From: Bacteroidales bacterium
Lineage (GTDB): Bacteria; Bacteroidota; Bacteroidia; Bacteroidales; UBA932
Direction of reading: 5' to 3'
DNA: 64,000 nt
Assembly (NCBI GenBank): GCA_017509755.1
Contig: JAFWOY010000010.1
Coordinates: 46,353 to 110,352, forward strand
The notes under the pieces are model-generated. The model was not told where the DNA came from, made no database searches, and was given only the letters and a program-made list of their open reading frames with translations. Below are positions 8,034 through 15,311 of this stretch, piece by piece. Made by a program: the position numbers and the translations under genes. Each line of letters opens with the position of its first letter. Position 1 is the first letter of the stretch.

Positions 8034-8041
8034 CAAAGATA
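8034..8041 (-). promoter_or_regulatory. -7 box for the GH43-CE15 gene
   Basis: TATCTTTG on the minus strand, 17 bases before the ATG at 8016. It lies 11 bases from the oppositely oriented box at 8053, making a compact divergent promoter. Confidence 0.6.
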
Positions 8042-8052
8042 ATCATTTTCCC

Positions 8053-8060
8053 TATCTTTG
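8053..8060 (+). promoter_or_regulatory. -7 box for the sialidase-like gene
   Basis: TATCTTTG, 5 bases before the ATG at 8066. Confidence 0.6.
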
Positions 8061-8065
8061 CAGAG

Positions 8066-9133
8066 ATGAGACGGATTGCTTTGTTTCTGATGCTATGGGG
8101 CCTGGCTGCATGCGGAAAACAGGCCGCTATCGACACGATAACGGTTTATGAGCCCACGGCGGAAGGGGACCACTATGTGAACAATGCTGTCCTGACGCAT
8201 TTGCAGGGCCATTTTTACTGCATGTGGCAGAGTTCGGCAACCGATGAGGACGCGCCGGATACACATCTTGTGTATAGCCGCAGCCGGGACGGACGAAAAT
8301 GGTCCGAACCGCAAACCCTGGTTCCCTGCACCGATAGCACGTTTGCATCCGCCGGCGGCTGGATCGTTGCCGGCGATACGCTCATCGCCTTCGTCAATCT
8401 CCTGTCCGACATCCAAGCCGGCGGCACCGCTCACTTCCTTCTTTCGACAGATGGCACTATCTGGTCTGATCCTCAACCCGTCACGATGGCCGACGGTACG
8501 GCCATGAATGGGATTCTCGAACAGGATCCCCATCAGCTGCCCGACGGACGGCTGGTCGGCGCGGCCCATTTCCAGCCCGGCCTCAAAGCCCGTCCCATCT
8601 ATACCGACGACCCGTCAGGCCGCACAGGCTGGCATACCGGACAAATCGAGATGGAAGACAGGGGCAGCCAGAGCCGCGGCATCGAACCCAGCCTCTATCT
8701 GCGGCCGGACGGCGCCATTGTCATGCTTTTCCGAGACCAGGCCTCCTCTTTCCGCAAACTGGCCGCTGTCAGCACAGACCGCGGCGAAACCTGGACCCGG
8801 CCTGCACTGACGGATCTCACAGACGCCCGCTCGAAACAGTGTGCTGGCAATCTGCCGGACGGCCGTGCCTACATCGTCGGCAATCCGACTCCCGCCAAGG
8901 ACCGCACCATCCTTGCCATCCAATGGAGTACAGACGGCGGATCCTTCACGGAACCCATCCCGCTCCGCACCCCAGCCGACCTCCCGCCCCAGCAATACGA
9001 AGGCCGCTACAAAACGTTGGGCTACAACTATCCTAAAGCCTACTACCACAACGGACGGCTTTATATCTCCTACACCGAAAACAAAGAACGCGTCGTCATT
9101 ACGAGCGCCCCCATTCCCCGCTTTGTTCCGTAG
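8066..9133 (+). CDS. Sialidase-like (BNR/Asp-box) beta-propeller lipoprotein
   Basis: 355 residues with a lipoprotein signal (MRRIALFLMLWGLAACG). The body is a sialidase-superfamily six-bladed propeller with Asp-box-like motifs: SRDGRKWSEP at about 70, STDGTIWSDP at about 130, STDRGETWTRP at about 230 and STDGGSFTEP at about 295. Such proteins act as exo-glycosidases or glycan-binding propellers at the cell surface. The complete sialidase arginine triad was not confirmed by eye, so the sialic-acid specificity of the call is uncertain. It is divergent from the xylan-type GH43-CE15 gene, suggesting joint control in glycan use. Confidence 0.75.
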   Translation: MRRIALFLMLWGLAACGKQAAIDTITVYEPTAEGDHYVNNAVLTHLQGHFYCMWQSSATDEDAPDTHLVYSRSRDGRKWSEPQTLVPCTDSTFASAGGWIVAGDTLIAFVNLLSDIQAGGTAHFLLSTDGTIWSDPQPVTMADGTAMNGILEQDPHQLPDGRLVGAAHFQPGLKARPIYTDDPSGRTGWHTGQIEMEDRGSQSRGIEPSLYLRPDGAIVMLFRDQASSFRKLAAVSTDRGETWTRPALTDLTDARSKQCAGNLPDGRAYIVGNPTPAKDRTILAIQWSTDGGSFTEPIPLRTPADLPPQQYEGRYKTLGYNYPKAYYHNGRLYISYTENKERVVITSAPIPRFVP

Positions 9134-9239
9134 AGTTGCCAAAACCCAGAGCGCAGCGAAGCGACCGATGAAAGCGAATGAGAGGCCCGGCCGAAGCCAG
9201 GTATGACTAGGAGCGCAGATCGGCATGACGAAAAATGAT

Positions 9240-9247
9240 TATCTTTG
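9240..9247 (+). promoter_or_regulatory. -7 box for the DUF4293 gene
   Basis: TATCTTTG, 7 bases before the ATG at 9255. It argues against the upstream in-frame ATG at 9225. Confidence 0.6.
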
Positions 9248-9254
9248 CAGCACT

Positions 9255-9704
9255 ATGTGGAAAAAACCTCACAACTGGCTGATCGCCGCGGCTGCCCTGC
9301 TGGTTATTGCCCTTCTGGGGATGGATGTCTGCCATGCCGTCAATCCGGAGACAGGCGTGCACTACGCCGTTGCCTTTAAAGAACGGCTCATCTACATTCT
9401 CTTCATCGTCCTATCCTTCATCATCTCCGACGTGACCCTCCTTTCCGCCAAAAAGCCCTTCTACCAAGTCTTCCTGGCCATCGTCAACGCCATCGTACTG
9501 CTGGGGTTCCAGATCTGGGTCCTCGTCGACTTCTTTACCACGAAACTCCAGACCGGCCTGAAAATGTCGTCGGTCTATACCCTTTCGGTAGGCGCCGTCT
9601 TCCCGCTGGTGGCCATCATCCTTCTGGTGCTCGCCGTCCGCTTTGCAGCCGACGAAGGCACAGCCCAGCGCATTGCGGGCGCCTTTGAGAAACGCAATCT
9701 CTAA
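9255..9704 (+). CDS. DUF4293 family membrane protein
   Basis: 149 residues with four predicted transmembrane helices (about 7-24, 42-62, 70-90, 108-132) and short charged loops. The length and hydrophobic layout match DUF4293, a small four-helix inner-membrane family of Bacteroidota with no assigned role. The preceding 120 bases (9134-9254) hold no gene. Its stop codon abuts the stop of the convergent EamA gene, so no intergenic terminator fits between them. Confidence 0.75.
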   Translation: MWKKPHNWLIAAAALLVIALLGMDVCHAVNPETGVHYAVAFKERLIYILFIVLSFIISDVTLLSAKKPFYQVFLAIVNAIVLLGFQIWVLVDFFTTKLQTGLKMSSVYTLSVGAVFPLVAIILLVLAVRFAADEGTAQRIAGAFEKRNL

Positions 9705-10601
9705 CTAGCTGGCAAATACCAGGATCGCCATGCTGATGAGCAAGATCAGCAAGGCAAGGCCTTTCTGCCGCAAGTTCCGTTCCCTGAATACGATGGCACC
9801 GCACACGAAGGTGATGATCACCGAACTGCGGCGCAGCATCGACACGACGGAGAGCATCGAACCCGGGCTGCTGAGCGAAAGGAAATACAGGAAATCGGAA
9901 GCCGTGATGAACAAGGCGATGATCCAGATCGCCCAGTCGTGCTTATAGGGTTGATAGAACTTCTGCTTGGTAAAGCGGCCGAAGAGGATGATGGCCGCCA
10001 TGATCAGGGTAATGTAGAAATTGCACCATCCCTGCACGAACATCGGCTCCATCGAAGCCATCAGATGCTTGTCGAGCAACGCGCTGATCACACCCGTGAT
10101 GACAGCGACCCACATGCAGAAAATCCACTTGTTGCGGACGAAATCCACGCCCTCCTTCTTGCTCGTATGTCCCAGGAGCCACAAGGCGAAGAGCGCGATG
10201 ATGATCGCCACCCATTGCCAGAGGTTCAGCCGCTCGCCGAAGATCAGGATGGAGCCCAGCAGCACGAATACAGGGCGGGAAGTCTTGATCGTCCCAGCCG
10301 TCGTAATCGGCAGGTTCTTGAGTCCCATCAGGCCCGTCGTCCAGGAGAGAGCGACAATGACCGACTTGAGCAGGACCAGCAGATGGTCGCGCAGGGATCC
10401 CGGCCCGGACGTAAAGACAGAGCCGTCCAGCCAATGCCAGCCGAAGACGGAAGTCAGGATGAACGGAGAAAGCAGGACAGTCGAGAGCGCCGTCGCATAG
10501 AGAAGGATATGGAGCACATCGTTGCGGGTCGATGCCTGTTTCTTGAACACATCGTAGATACCCAGCAGAATCGCGGATCCGACCGCAGCCCAAAGCCACA
10601 T
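9705..10601 (-). CDS. EamA/DMT family transporter
   Basis: 298 residues with about ten hydrophobic helices, in two repeated five-helix halves typical of the drug/metabolite transporter superfamily. Recognisable stretches are the N-terminal GSAILLGIYDVFKKQAS, the first-repeat TTAGTIKTSRPVFVLLGS and the C-terminal SMLRRSSVIITFVCGAIVFRE, which ends the second EamA repeat. It probably exports or imports a small metabolite. It lies 11 bases downstream of the TPR gene on the same strand and is likely co-transcribed. Confidence 0.85.
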   Translation of the reverse strand: MWLWAAVGSAILLGIYDVFKKQASTRNDVLHILLYATALSTVLLSPFILTSVFGWHWLDGSVFTSGPGSLRDHLLVLLKSVIVALSWTTGLMGLKNLPITTAGTIKTSRPVFVLLGSILIFGERLNLWQWVAIIIALFALWLLGHTSKKEGVDFVRNKWIFCMWVAVITGVISALLDKHLMASMEPMFVQGWCNFYITLIMAAIILFGRFTKQKFYQPYKHDWAIWIIALFITASDFLYFLSLSSPGSMLSVVSMLRRSSVIITFVCGAIVFRERNLRQKGLALLILLISMAILVFAS

Positions 10602-10612
10602 AGCAGATAAGT

Positions 10613-12607
10613 TTATAAGTCTTCTTCGGTTTTACAATATTTCTTGATGACGCTGTAGGCGTCCTGGATGCCGAGTTCGCCGGCCACGCTCAGGTCGATA
10701 CAGCCCTTTTCCTTGTCCTTGACATAGATCAGGACAAGACCCCGGTTGTAGTAAGCCTCCCCGATATAAGGATAAAGGTCGATGGCACGGGTATATTGGA
10801 CAATAGCCTCCGGCAGGTCGTTCGACAGGCAGTAGAGGTTGCCCAGATTGTAGTAGGTGTACGGGAAACCGGGATTAAGTTCGGCAGCCCGTGTCATGTC
10901 GTGGATGGCGGAGGTATAGTCATAACTGCGCGTCACCTGGTCCTGGACCCGGGTCCGCACAGTCCGGTCGTTGTCGAGCGTGAGCACCTGCACATTGTTC
11001 TCCATCGAAGCGATGAAGTCAATCATCTCCGCCTGCAACGCGCCACGGTTGATGTAGTAAAAGAAGGTTTCGGGTGACTTCTCGATGGCTTCATCATAGC
11101 AGACCAGGGCGGTATTGAACTGTTTGTTCTCCGCCTCGACCAGGGCCTTGGCGAACAGGTTGTCACTGCTGCGGTTGACACGCACCGCCCGGTCCACATC
11201 CTCTCGGACGCGGGTCCCGTTCCGAATCCCCTCTCTGGCACTCGAAGCGAACTTGACGGCCAGGGGGCTGCTGGCGATAAAGGCGTCAAGCAGCGCATCA
11301 TCGAACTTGCGGGCGATGGAAGAATACCCCCGGATGCTGTCGGCAGGCTGCACCTTGTAAAGCGGCTTGAGCCGGATATCCACATCCCGGTACTGGAGCA
11401 ATTCGTTGTCGAAGTCCTTGCGCGCGAACTCGGCATCCAGGGCGAGCAGACGGTCGTACTTACGGGCCGTATCCGCAAATGCGGCATGGCCCGTGGAGTC
11501 GGCGGTCAAAGCCTGATACTCCCGGATCTTCCGCTGGGCGATGTCATAGTCCTGCTTGGAAGAAGTGAACTGCCCGAGCTGGCTTTTGGCGTATGCCCGG
11601 TTCATGTAGGCTTTCGCGAAATCGGGATACAGGTTGATGGCCTGCGAATAGTCGTCCATGGCTTCCCGGAAACGGCCCAGTTCCATAAAGACGGCGGCGC
11701 GGTTGAAATAGGCCAGCACGTTGTTCGGGTTGATGTTCAGCACGCGGTCATAATCGTCCAGCGCGGCGCGATAGTCACCGACCTGGGCGTAGATCAGCGC
11801 GCGGTTGTAAAGCGTCAGGGCGTTGCCCGGATCCTCGTCGAGCACGCGGTTGAGATCGGCCATGGCGCCGACAATGTCTTTTTTCTCGTATTTGAGGATG
11901 GCCCGGTTGAAGAAGGCATACGTGTTGGTCGTGTCAAGCCGCAAGGCGGTATTCAAGTCTTCGATGGCCTCGTCGGTCCGTTCCTGCAAGGCATAGACAC
12001 GGGAGCGGCGCACATAACCTTCGGGATCGAAGCGGCTGAGCTGGATGGCTTTGTTGTAATCGGCCAGGGCCTTGGTCGTATCGTTTAGATACAGATAGCA
12101 GGCACCGCGGTTGAGGTAGGCGTCGCTTTCCTTGGGCATTTTCCGGATGAAGATGTTGAAGTCCTGGATGGCCTTTTCGAACTGCTGCGACAGGAAATAA
12201 GTCACGCCGCGGCTGAAATAAAGGCCCGTGTAGCTGGGCCGCAGGTCCACGGCCTCTTCCAGATCCTTGAGTGCCTGGTCGTACTTGCCGATACGGCTCA
12301 AGGTGATGGCCCTGTAATGGTAGGCAGGCGTATAGATCGGATTGAAATGCAGGGTCCGGTCGAAGTCGCGCTGGGCGCCGACATAGTCGCCCAGGTTGTA
12401 TTTGGCAATGCCCCGGAAGAAATAGGCTTCGTACAGGGTACTGTCGAGCCGGGAGAGCACATTGAAACTCTCGATAGCCTGGCTGTATTTCCCATCGATG
12501 AGGGCCTGGCGGCCGCTGTAATAGAAGTGGTCGAGGTCGTACTGGGCAAACGCCGTCCCGAAGGACGCGAGCGTCAGCAACAACAAAATGAAGCCCTTTT
12601 TGAACAT
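10613..12607 (-). CDS. Secreted tetratricopeptide-repeat protein
   Basis: 664 residues from the ATG at 12607, giving the signal peptide MFKKGFILLLLTLASFGTAFAQ. Residues about 22-400 are an unbroken series of about eleven TPR units (for example EAYFFRGIAKYNLGDYVGAQ and LAYFNRAAVFMELGRFREAM). A coiled, charged middle follows (about 400-500), then further TPRs at about 515-650 (TYYNLGNLYCLSNDLPEAI). It is probably a periplasmic or membrane-associated scaffold; the partner is unknown. The -7 box 5 bases before 12607 excludes the much longer open frame to 12880. Confidence 0.88.
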   Translation of the reverse strand: MFKKGFILLLLTLASFGTAFAQYDLDHFYYSGRQALIDGKYSQAIESFNVLSRLDSTLYEAYFFRGIAKYNLGDYVGAQRDFDRTLHFNPIYTPAYHYRAITLSRIGKYDQALKDLEEAVDLRPSYTGLYFSRGVTYFLSQQFEKAIQDFNIFIRKMPKESDAYLNRGACYLYLNDTTKALADYNKAIQLSRFDPEGYVRRSRVYALQERTDEAIEDLNTALRLDTTNTYAFFNRAILKYEKKDIVGAMADLNRVLDEDPGNALTLYNRALIYAQVGDYRAALDDYDRVLNINPNNVLAYFNRAAVFMELGRFREAMDDYSQAINLYPDFAKAYMNRAYAKSQLGQFTSSKQDYDIAQRKIREYQALTADSTGHAAFADTARKYDRLLALDAEFARKDFDNELLQYRDVDIRLKPLYKVQPADSIRGYSSIARKFDDALLDAFIASSPLAVKFASSAREGIRNGTRVREDVDRAVRVNRSSDNLFAKALVEAENKQFNTALVCYDEAIEKSPETFFYYINRGALQAEMIDFIASMENNVQVLTLDNDRTVRTRVQDQVTRSYDYTSAIHDMTRAAELNPGFPYTYYNLGNLYCLSNDLPEAIVQYTRAIDLYPYIGEAYYNRGLVLIYVKDKEKGCIDLSVAGELGIQDAYSVIKKYCKTEEDL

Positions 12608-12612
12608 CTTCG

Positions 12613-12620
12613 CAAAAATA
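12613..12620 (-). promoter_or_regulatory. -7 box for the TPR gene (half of a palindrome)
   Basis: TATTTTTG on the minus strand, 5 bases before the ATG at 12607. With the plus-strand box at 12622 it forms the perfect palindrome CAAAAATACTATTTTTG. Confidence 0.6.
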
Positions 12621-12621
12621 C

Positions 12622-12629
12622 TATTTTTG
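12622..12629 (+). promoter_or_regulatory. -7 box for the M28 gene (other half of the palindrome)
   Basis: TATTTTTG, 18 bases before the ATG at 12648 and one base away from the opposing box. Confidence 0.55.
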
Positions 12630-12647
12630 CAATTCATTTGAAATGGA

Positions 12648-13607
12648 ATGAGGAAAATTTGTGCCATTCTGCTCTTGCCGGCCCTGTTCCTGCTGCTGGC
12701 CGCGCCGGATTCCCGGGCGCAGAGCCTGCGGAAATATGAGAATGTCCTGACAGAGACCTGGATGCAGGAGACCTTGTCCCATCTGGCACACGAAATGACG
12801 GAAGGCCGTGCTTCCGGCACGAAGGGCAAGGAACTTGCCGAGCACTTCCTCGTGGAGCAGTTCCGGGCCATCGGGCTCAAACCGTGGAACTGGTCCTATA
12901 CCCAGAGTTTCAGATACAAGGATTCCATCATCATCCGCAATGTCGTCGGTATTCTCCCCGCCTCTACCCAGACGGATGAGTATATCGTCATCGGGGCGCA
13001 TTACGACCATCTGGGACGTTTGGGCCACACGGTCTATCCCGGGGCTGACGACAACGCTTCCGGGGTGACGGCCCTTCTATCGCTGGCCCGTATGTTCGTT
13101 TCGATGAAGGCAGACGGGACGGGGCCTCGGAAAAACCTGTTGTTCGTGGCCTTTGACGGCAAGGAACTGAACCTGGCCGGCAGCCGGTATTTTGTGCGGC
13201 ATCTCTCCATTCCGCGCAGCCATATCACGGCGATGGTCAACATGGACATGCTGGGAACAGACCTGGTCCCGCCGCGGCACAACAGGGAGTATCTGTTTGC
13301 AATCGGGGAAAATTCGTTGCCGGAGGGATATCAAGGCTACCTGTCCTATATCTGCGGAAGGGCTTTCTACAAACTGGACCTGGATTTAACTTTCTATGGC
13401 AGCCGTAGTTTTTCAAAAATGATGTATGAGACGAGCGACCAGCATCCTTTCGTGACGGCCGGCATTCCGGCTGTCCTGTTCACGTCGGCGTTCCACGAAC
13501 ATACCTACAAGAAAACGGACACGCCGGCCATTATCGACTACCCGCTCCTGCGCAAGCGTACGCAGGTAATCTTCAATTTCGTCAACCGCCTCTGCGCGGA
13601 TAATTGA
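12648..13607 (+). CDS. M28-family zinc peptidase-like protein, catalytic Glu replaced
   Basis: 319 residues with a signal peptide (MRKICAILLLPALFLLLAAPDSRAQ). The M28 fold is clear: GAHYDHLG carries the first zinc His, GADDNASG the bridging Asp, MVNMDMLG the next zinc Asp, and EHTYKKTDTP a candidate last His. At the usual Glu-Glu pair the sequence reads DGKELNLAGS, so Lys172 stands where the general-base Glu is expected while the zinc-binding Glu173 remains. Peptidase activity may be lost or altered. It is divergent from the TPR gene and convergent with the STAS gene. Confidence 0.85.
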   Translation: MRKICAILLLPALFLLLAAPDSRAQSLRKYENVLTETWMQETLSHLAHEMTEGRASGTKGKELAEHFLVEQFRAIGLKPWNWSYTQSFRYKDSIIIRNVVGILPASTQTDEYIVIGAHYDHLGRLGHTVYPGADDNASGVTALLSLARMFVSMKADGTGPRKNLLFVAFDGKELNLAGSRYFVRHLSIPRSHITAMVNMDMLGTDLVPPRHNREYLFAIGENSLPEGYQGYLSYICGRAFYKLDLDLTFYGSRSFSKMMYETSDQHPFVTAGIPAVLFTSAFHEHTYKKTDTPAIIDYPLLRKRTQVIFNFVNRLCADN

Positions 13608-13619
13608 GCAGTACTCCGG

Positions 13620-13922
13620 TCAGTCTTTGATAAATGAACGGGAAAGACCCGTCATATCCAAGATGTCCAGCACGGACGGGGAGACCTTCGTGACGGTCAG
13701 GGAACCGCCGCTATCCATCAGCCGCTGCATCAGGGAAATCAAGACCCGGAGCGCCTTGGAGGAGATATAGGTCAATTTGCTCAGGTCCATTTCCACTTTC
13801 GCAGCTTTCCGTTCCATCAAAGGTTCAATCTCTTTCTGGAAAACAGGACAAGTATCGGCATCCAGTTCTCCGGAGACGGAGAGAAGGATCACGTCATTTT
13901 GTTCTTCAAGGGTTATCTTCAT
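13620..13922 (-). CDS. STAS-domain anti-sigma factor antagonist
   Basis: 100 residues from MKITLEEQND at 13922. It is a single STAS domain like SpoIIAA/RsbV, with the phosphoacceptor region LTYISSKALRVLISLM, where a Ser of ISSKA matches the regulatory serine. Family members bind an anti-sigma kinase when dephosphorylated. Its ATG overlaps the stop of the PP2C phosphatase gene (ATGA), so the pair is translationally coupled, as expected for a phosphatase and its substrate. No RsbW-like kinase is in the window. Confidence 0.9.
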   Translation of the reverse strand: MKITLEEQNDVILLSVSGELDADTCPVFQKEIEPLMERKAAKVEMDLSKLTYISSKALRVLISLMQRLMDSGGSLTVTKVSPSVLDILDMTGLSRSFIKD

Positions 13923-15211
13923 AATATTTTGATGCACATAACTGCAATATCATCATTCTGAGGCGCCTTGCCCCGGAATCGGGCTATCGTATCGAGTAAG
14001 GCCTCACACGTAGCCGCACAACTTTCCGCGGCCGGACGCGTCTGCATCCAGTCGCGCAGGCGCTTCTCGCCGAAAAAGACACGGTTTTCATCACGCGCTT
14101 CCGTCACACCATCAGTATAGACCAGGATACGGTCCCCGGACTTCAACTGGACTCGCTGGGTATGATAATGGAAGCCGGAATCGATACCGACGATCAGCTG
14201 CGGGTCCTGCGCCAGGAAATCGCCGTCAAAGAGCGTCCGGGTATGGCCTGCATTGCAATACTCCAGTTCCAGCGTATCCAGATCCACGGCACCGAGGAAA
14301 AGGGTACAGAACATTTCATAATCCGGATTGTCACACAGCAGGCGATTGATCTCCTTCATCAGTCCGGCGAGCGTGGCACCATGCCCAACCCTGGAATGGA
14401 TGGTACTGCTGATCAGGAACATCACGAAAGCGGCCGCCGCCCCCTTGTCGGAAACATCTCCTACGACGAAATACAGTTTCCGGCCGACGAGCCTGCAGCG
14501 GTAGATGTCGCCGCCCACTTCCTTCATCGCCCGCAGCACGGCGGACACTTCACAATGCGGATCGTCGGGGAATTCACGCGTCAGGGCTTTCTCCTGGATT
14601 TCCCGCGCAATCATCAATTCCCGCTCGGCCTGTTCTTTCCGCGCCATGATCCGTTCTACGGCCGGAATGACGAAAAACCAGAAAACCAGCAGCATCAGTC
14701 CGAAAAACAAGGCGAGTACCAAAAGGAAAGAAGCGATGGTATAGCGGACATCGGCGAAAAGGTATTTCACGTCATAGACACCGGCCAGTTCCAGCGGCCG
14801 GTCCGGGAAATGGTACCGGAGCACAAGACAGTCTGCTCCCCACACTTCCGCCAAATAGGCCGGAGTTTCCGTTTCCACCGGCCGTATGTCTTTCATGACC
14901 AGCTTTTTCCCGTGCATGAATTCTGGGGAGATGACAACACCGGTGGAATCCATCAGAAGATAGGAAAAGTTCTCGCCTTCGGCCTGCACTTTCGCTGTCG
15001 TCTCCAGGAAAGAATAATACTCAGGATCACCTGCATCGAGATTGCTGCTTATATCATCGGCGATAATCTGAAGGTCTTCCATCAAATTTTCGTATTCATT
15101 CAAAAGGCTGACCTTCCGAGACTTATAGACAGAAAAGACCGACAGCGAGACAATCAGCAGCCCCACGGCCGCTGCCAACAACAGGAAAGCCCGCCGGGGC
15201 GAAATACGCAT
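13919..15211 (-). CDS. RsbU/SpoIIE-type PP2C serine phosphatase with membrane sensor
   Basis: About 430 residues. Two transmembrane helices (about 8-27 and 150-175) enclose a periplasmic sensor of about 120 residues. After a short linker comes a SpoIIE-type PP2C domain (about 205-430) with the metal-binding Asp motifs GGDIYRC, VGDVSDKG and YTDGVTEARD. It should dephosphorylate the coupled STAS protein in response to an envelope signal and so release a downstream effector. The start at 15211 (MRISPRRAF) is preferred; a GTG at 15238 is possible. It is divergent from the NRPS gene. Confidence 0.87.
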   Translation of the reverse strand: MRISPRRAFLLLAAAVGLLIVSLSVFSVYKSRKVSLLNEYENLMEDLQIIADDISSNLDAGDPEYYSFLETTAKVQAEGENFSYLLMDSTGVVISPEFMHGKKLVMKDIRPVETETPAYLAEVWGADCLVLRYHFPDRPLELAGVYDVKYLFADVRYTIASFLLVLALFFGLMLLVFWFFVIPAVERIMARKEQAERELMIAREIQEKALTREFPDDPHCEVSAVLRAMKEVGGDIYRCRLVGRKLYFVVGDVSDKGAAAAFVMFLISSTIHSRVGHGATLAGLMKEINRLLCDNPDYEMFCTLFLGAVDLDTLELEYCNAGHTRTLFDGDFLAQDPQLIVGIDSGFHYHTQRVQLKSGDRILVYTDGVTEARDENRVFFGEKRLRDWMQTRPAAESCAATCEALLDTIARFRGKAPQNDDIAVMCIKIL

Positions 15212-15241
15212 CAGTTTATCGGACGATAAGAGTTTCACACC

Positions 15242-15249
15242 CAAAAATA
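15242..15249 (-). promoter_or_regulatory. -7 box for the PP2C-STAS operon
   Basis: TATTTTTG on the minus strand, 30 bases before the ATG at 15211. It overlaps the upstream end of the open frame, so longer starts are unlikely. Confidence 0.5.
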
Positions 15250-15284
15250 GCCATAATTCCGAAAAAACAGCCCCAAAAAACCAC

Positions 15285-15292
15285 TATATTTG
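15285..15292 (+). promoter_or_regulatory. -7 box for the NRPS gene
   Basis: TATATTTG, 19 bases before the ATG at 15312. The 35 bases between it and the opposing box are A/C-rich. Confidence 0.55.
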
Positions 15293-15311
15293 TGAAATAA
15301 GACGGACATTT

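Noticed and set aside
8017..8136. N-terminal extension of the GH43-CE15 protein
   Set aside because: It lies upstream of the -7 box and of a good signal peptide beginning at 8016.
12608..12880. N-terminal extension of the TPR protein
   Set aside because: It is antisense to the start of the M28 gene and upstream of the promoter; a signal peptide begins at 12607.
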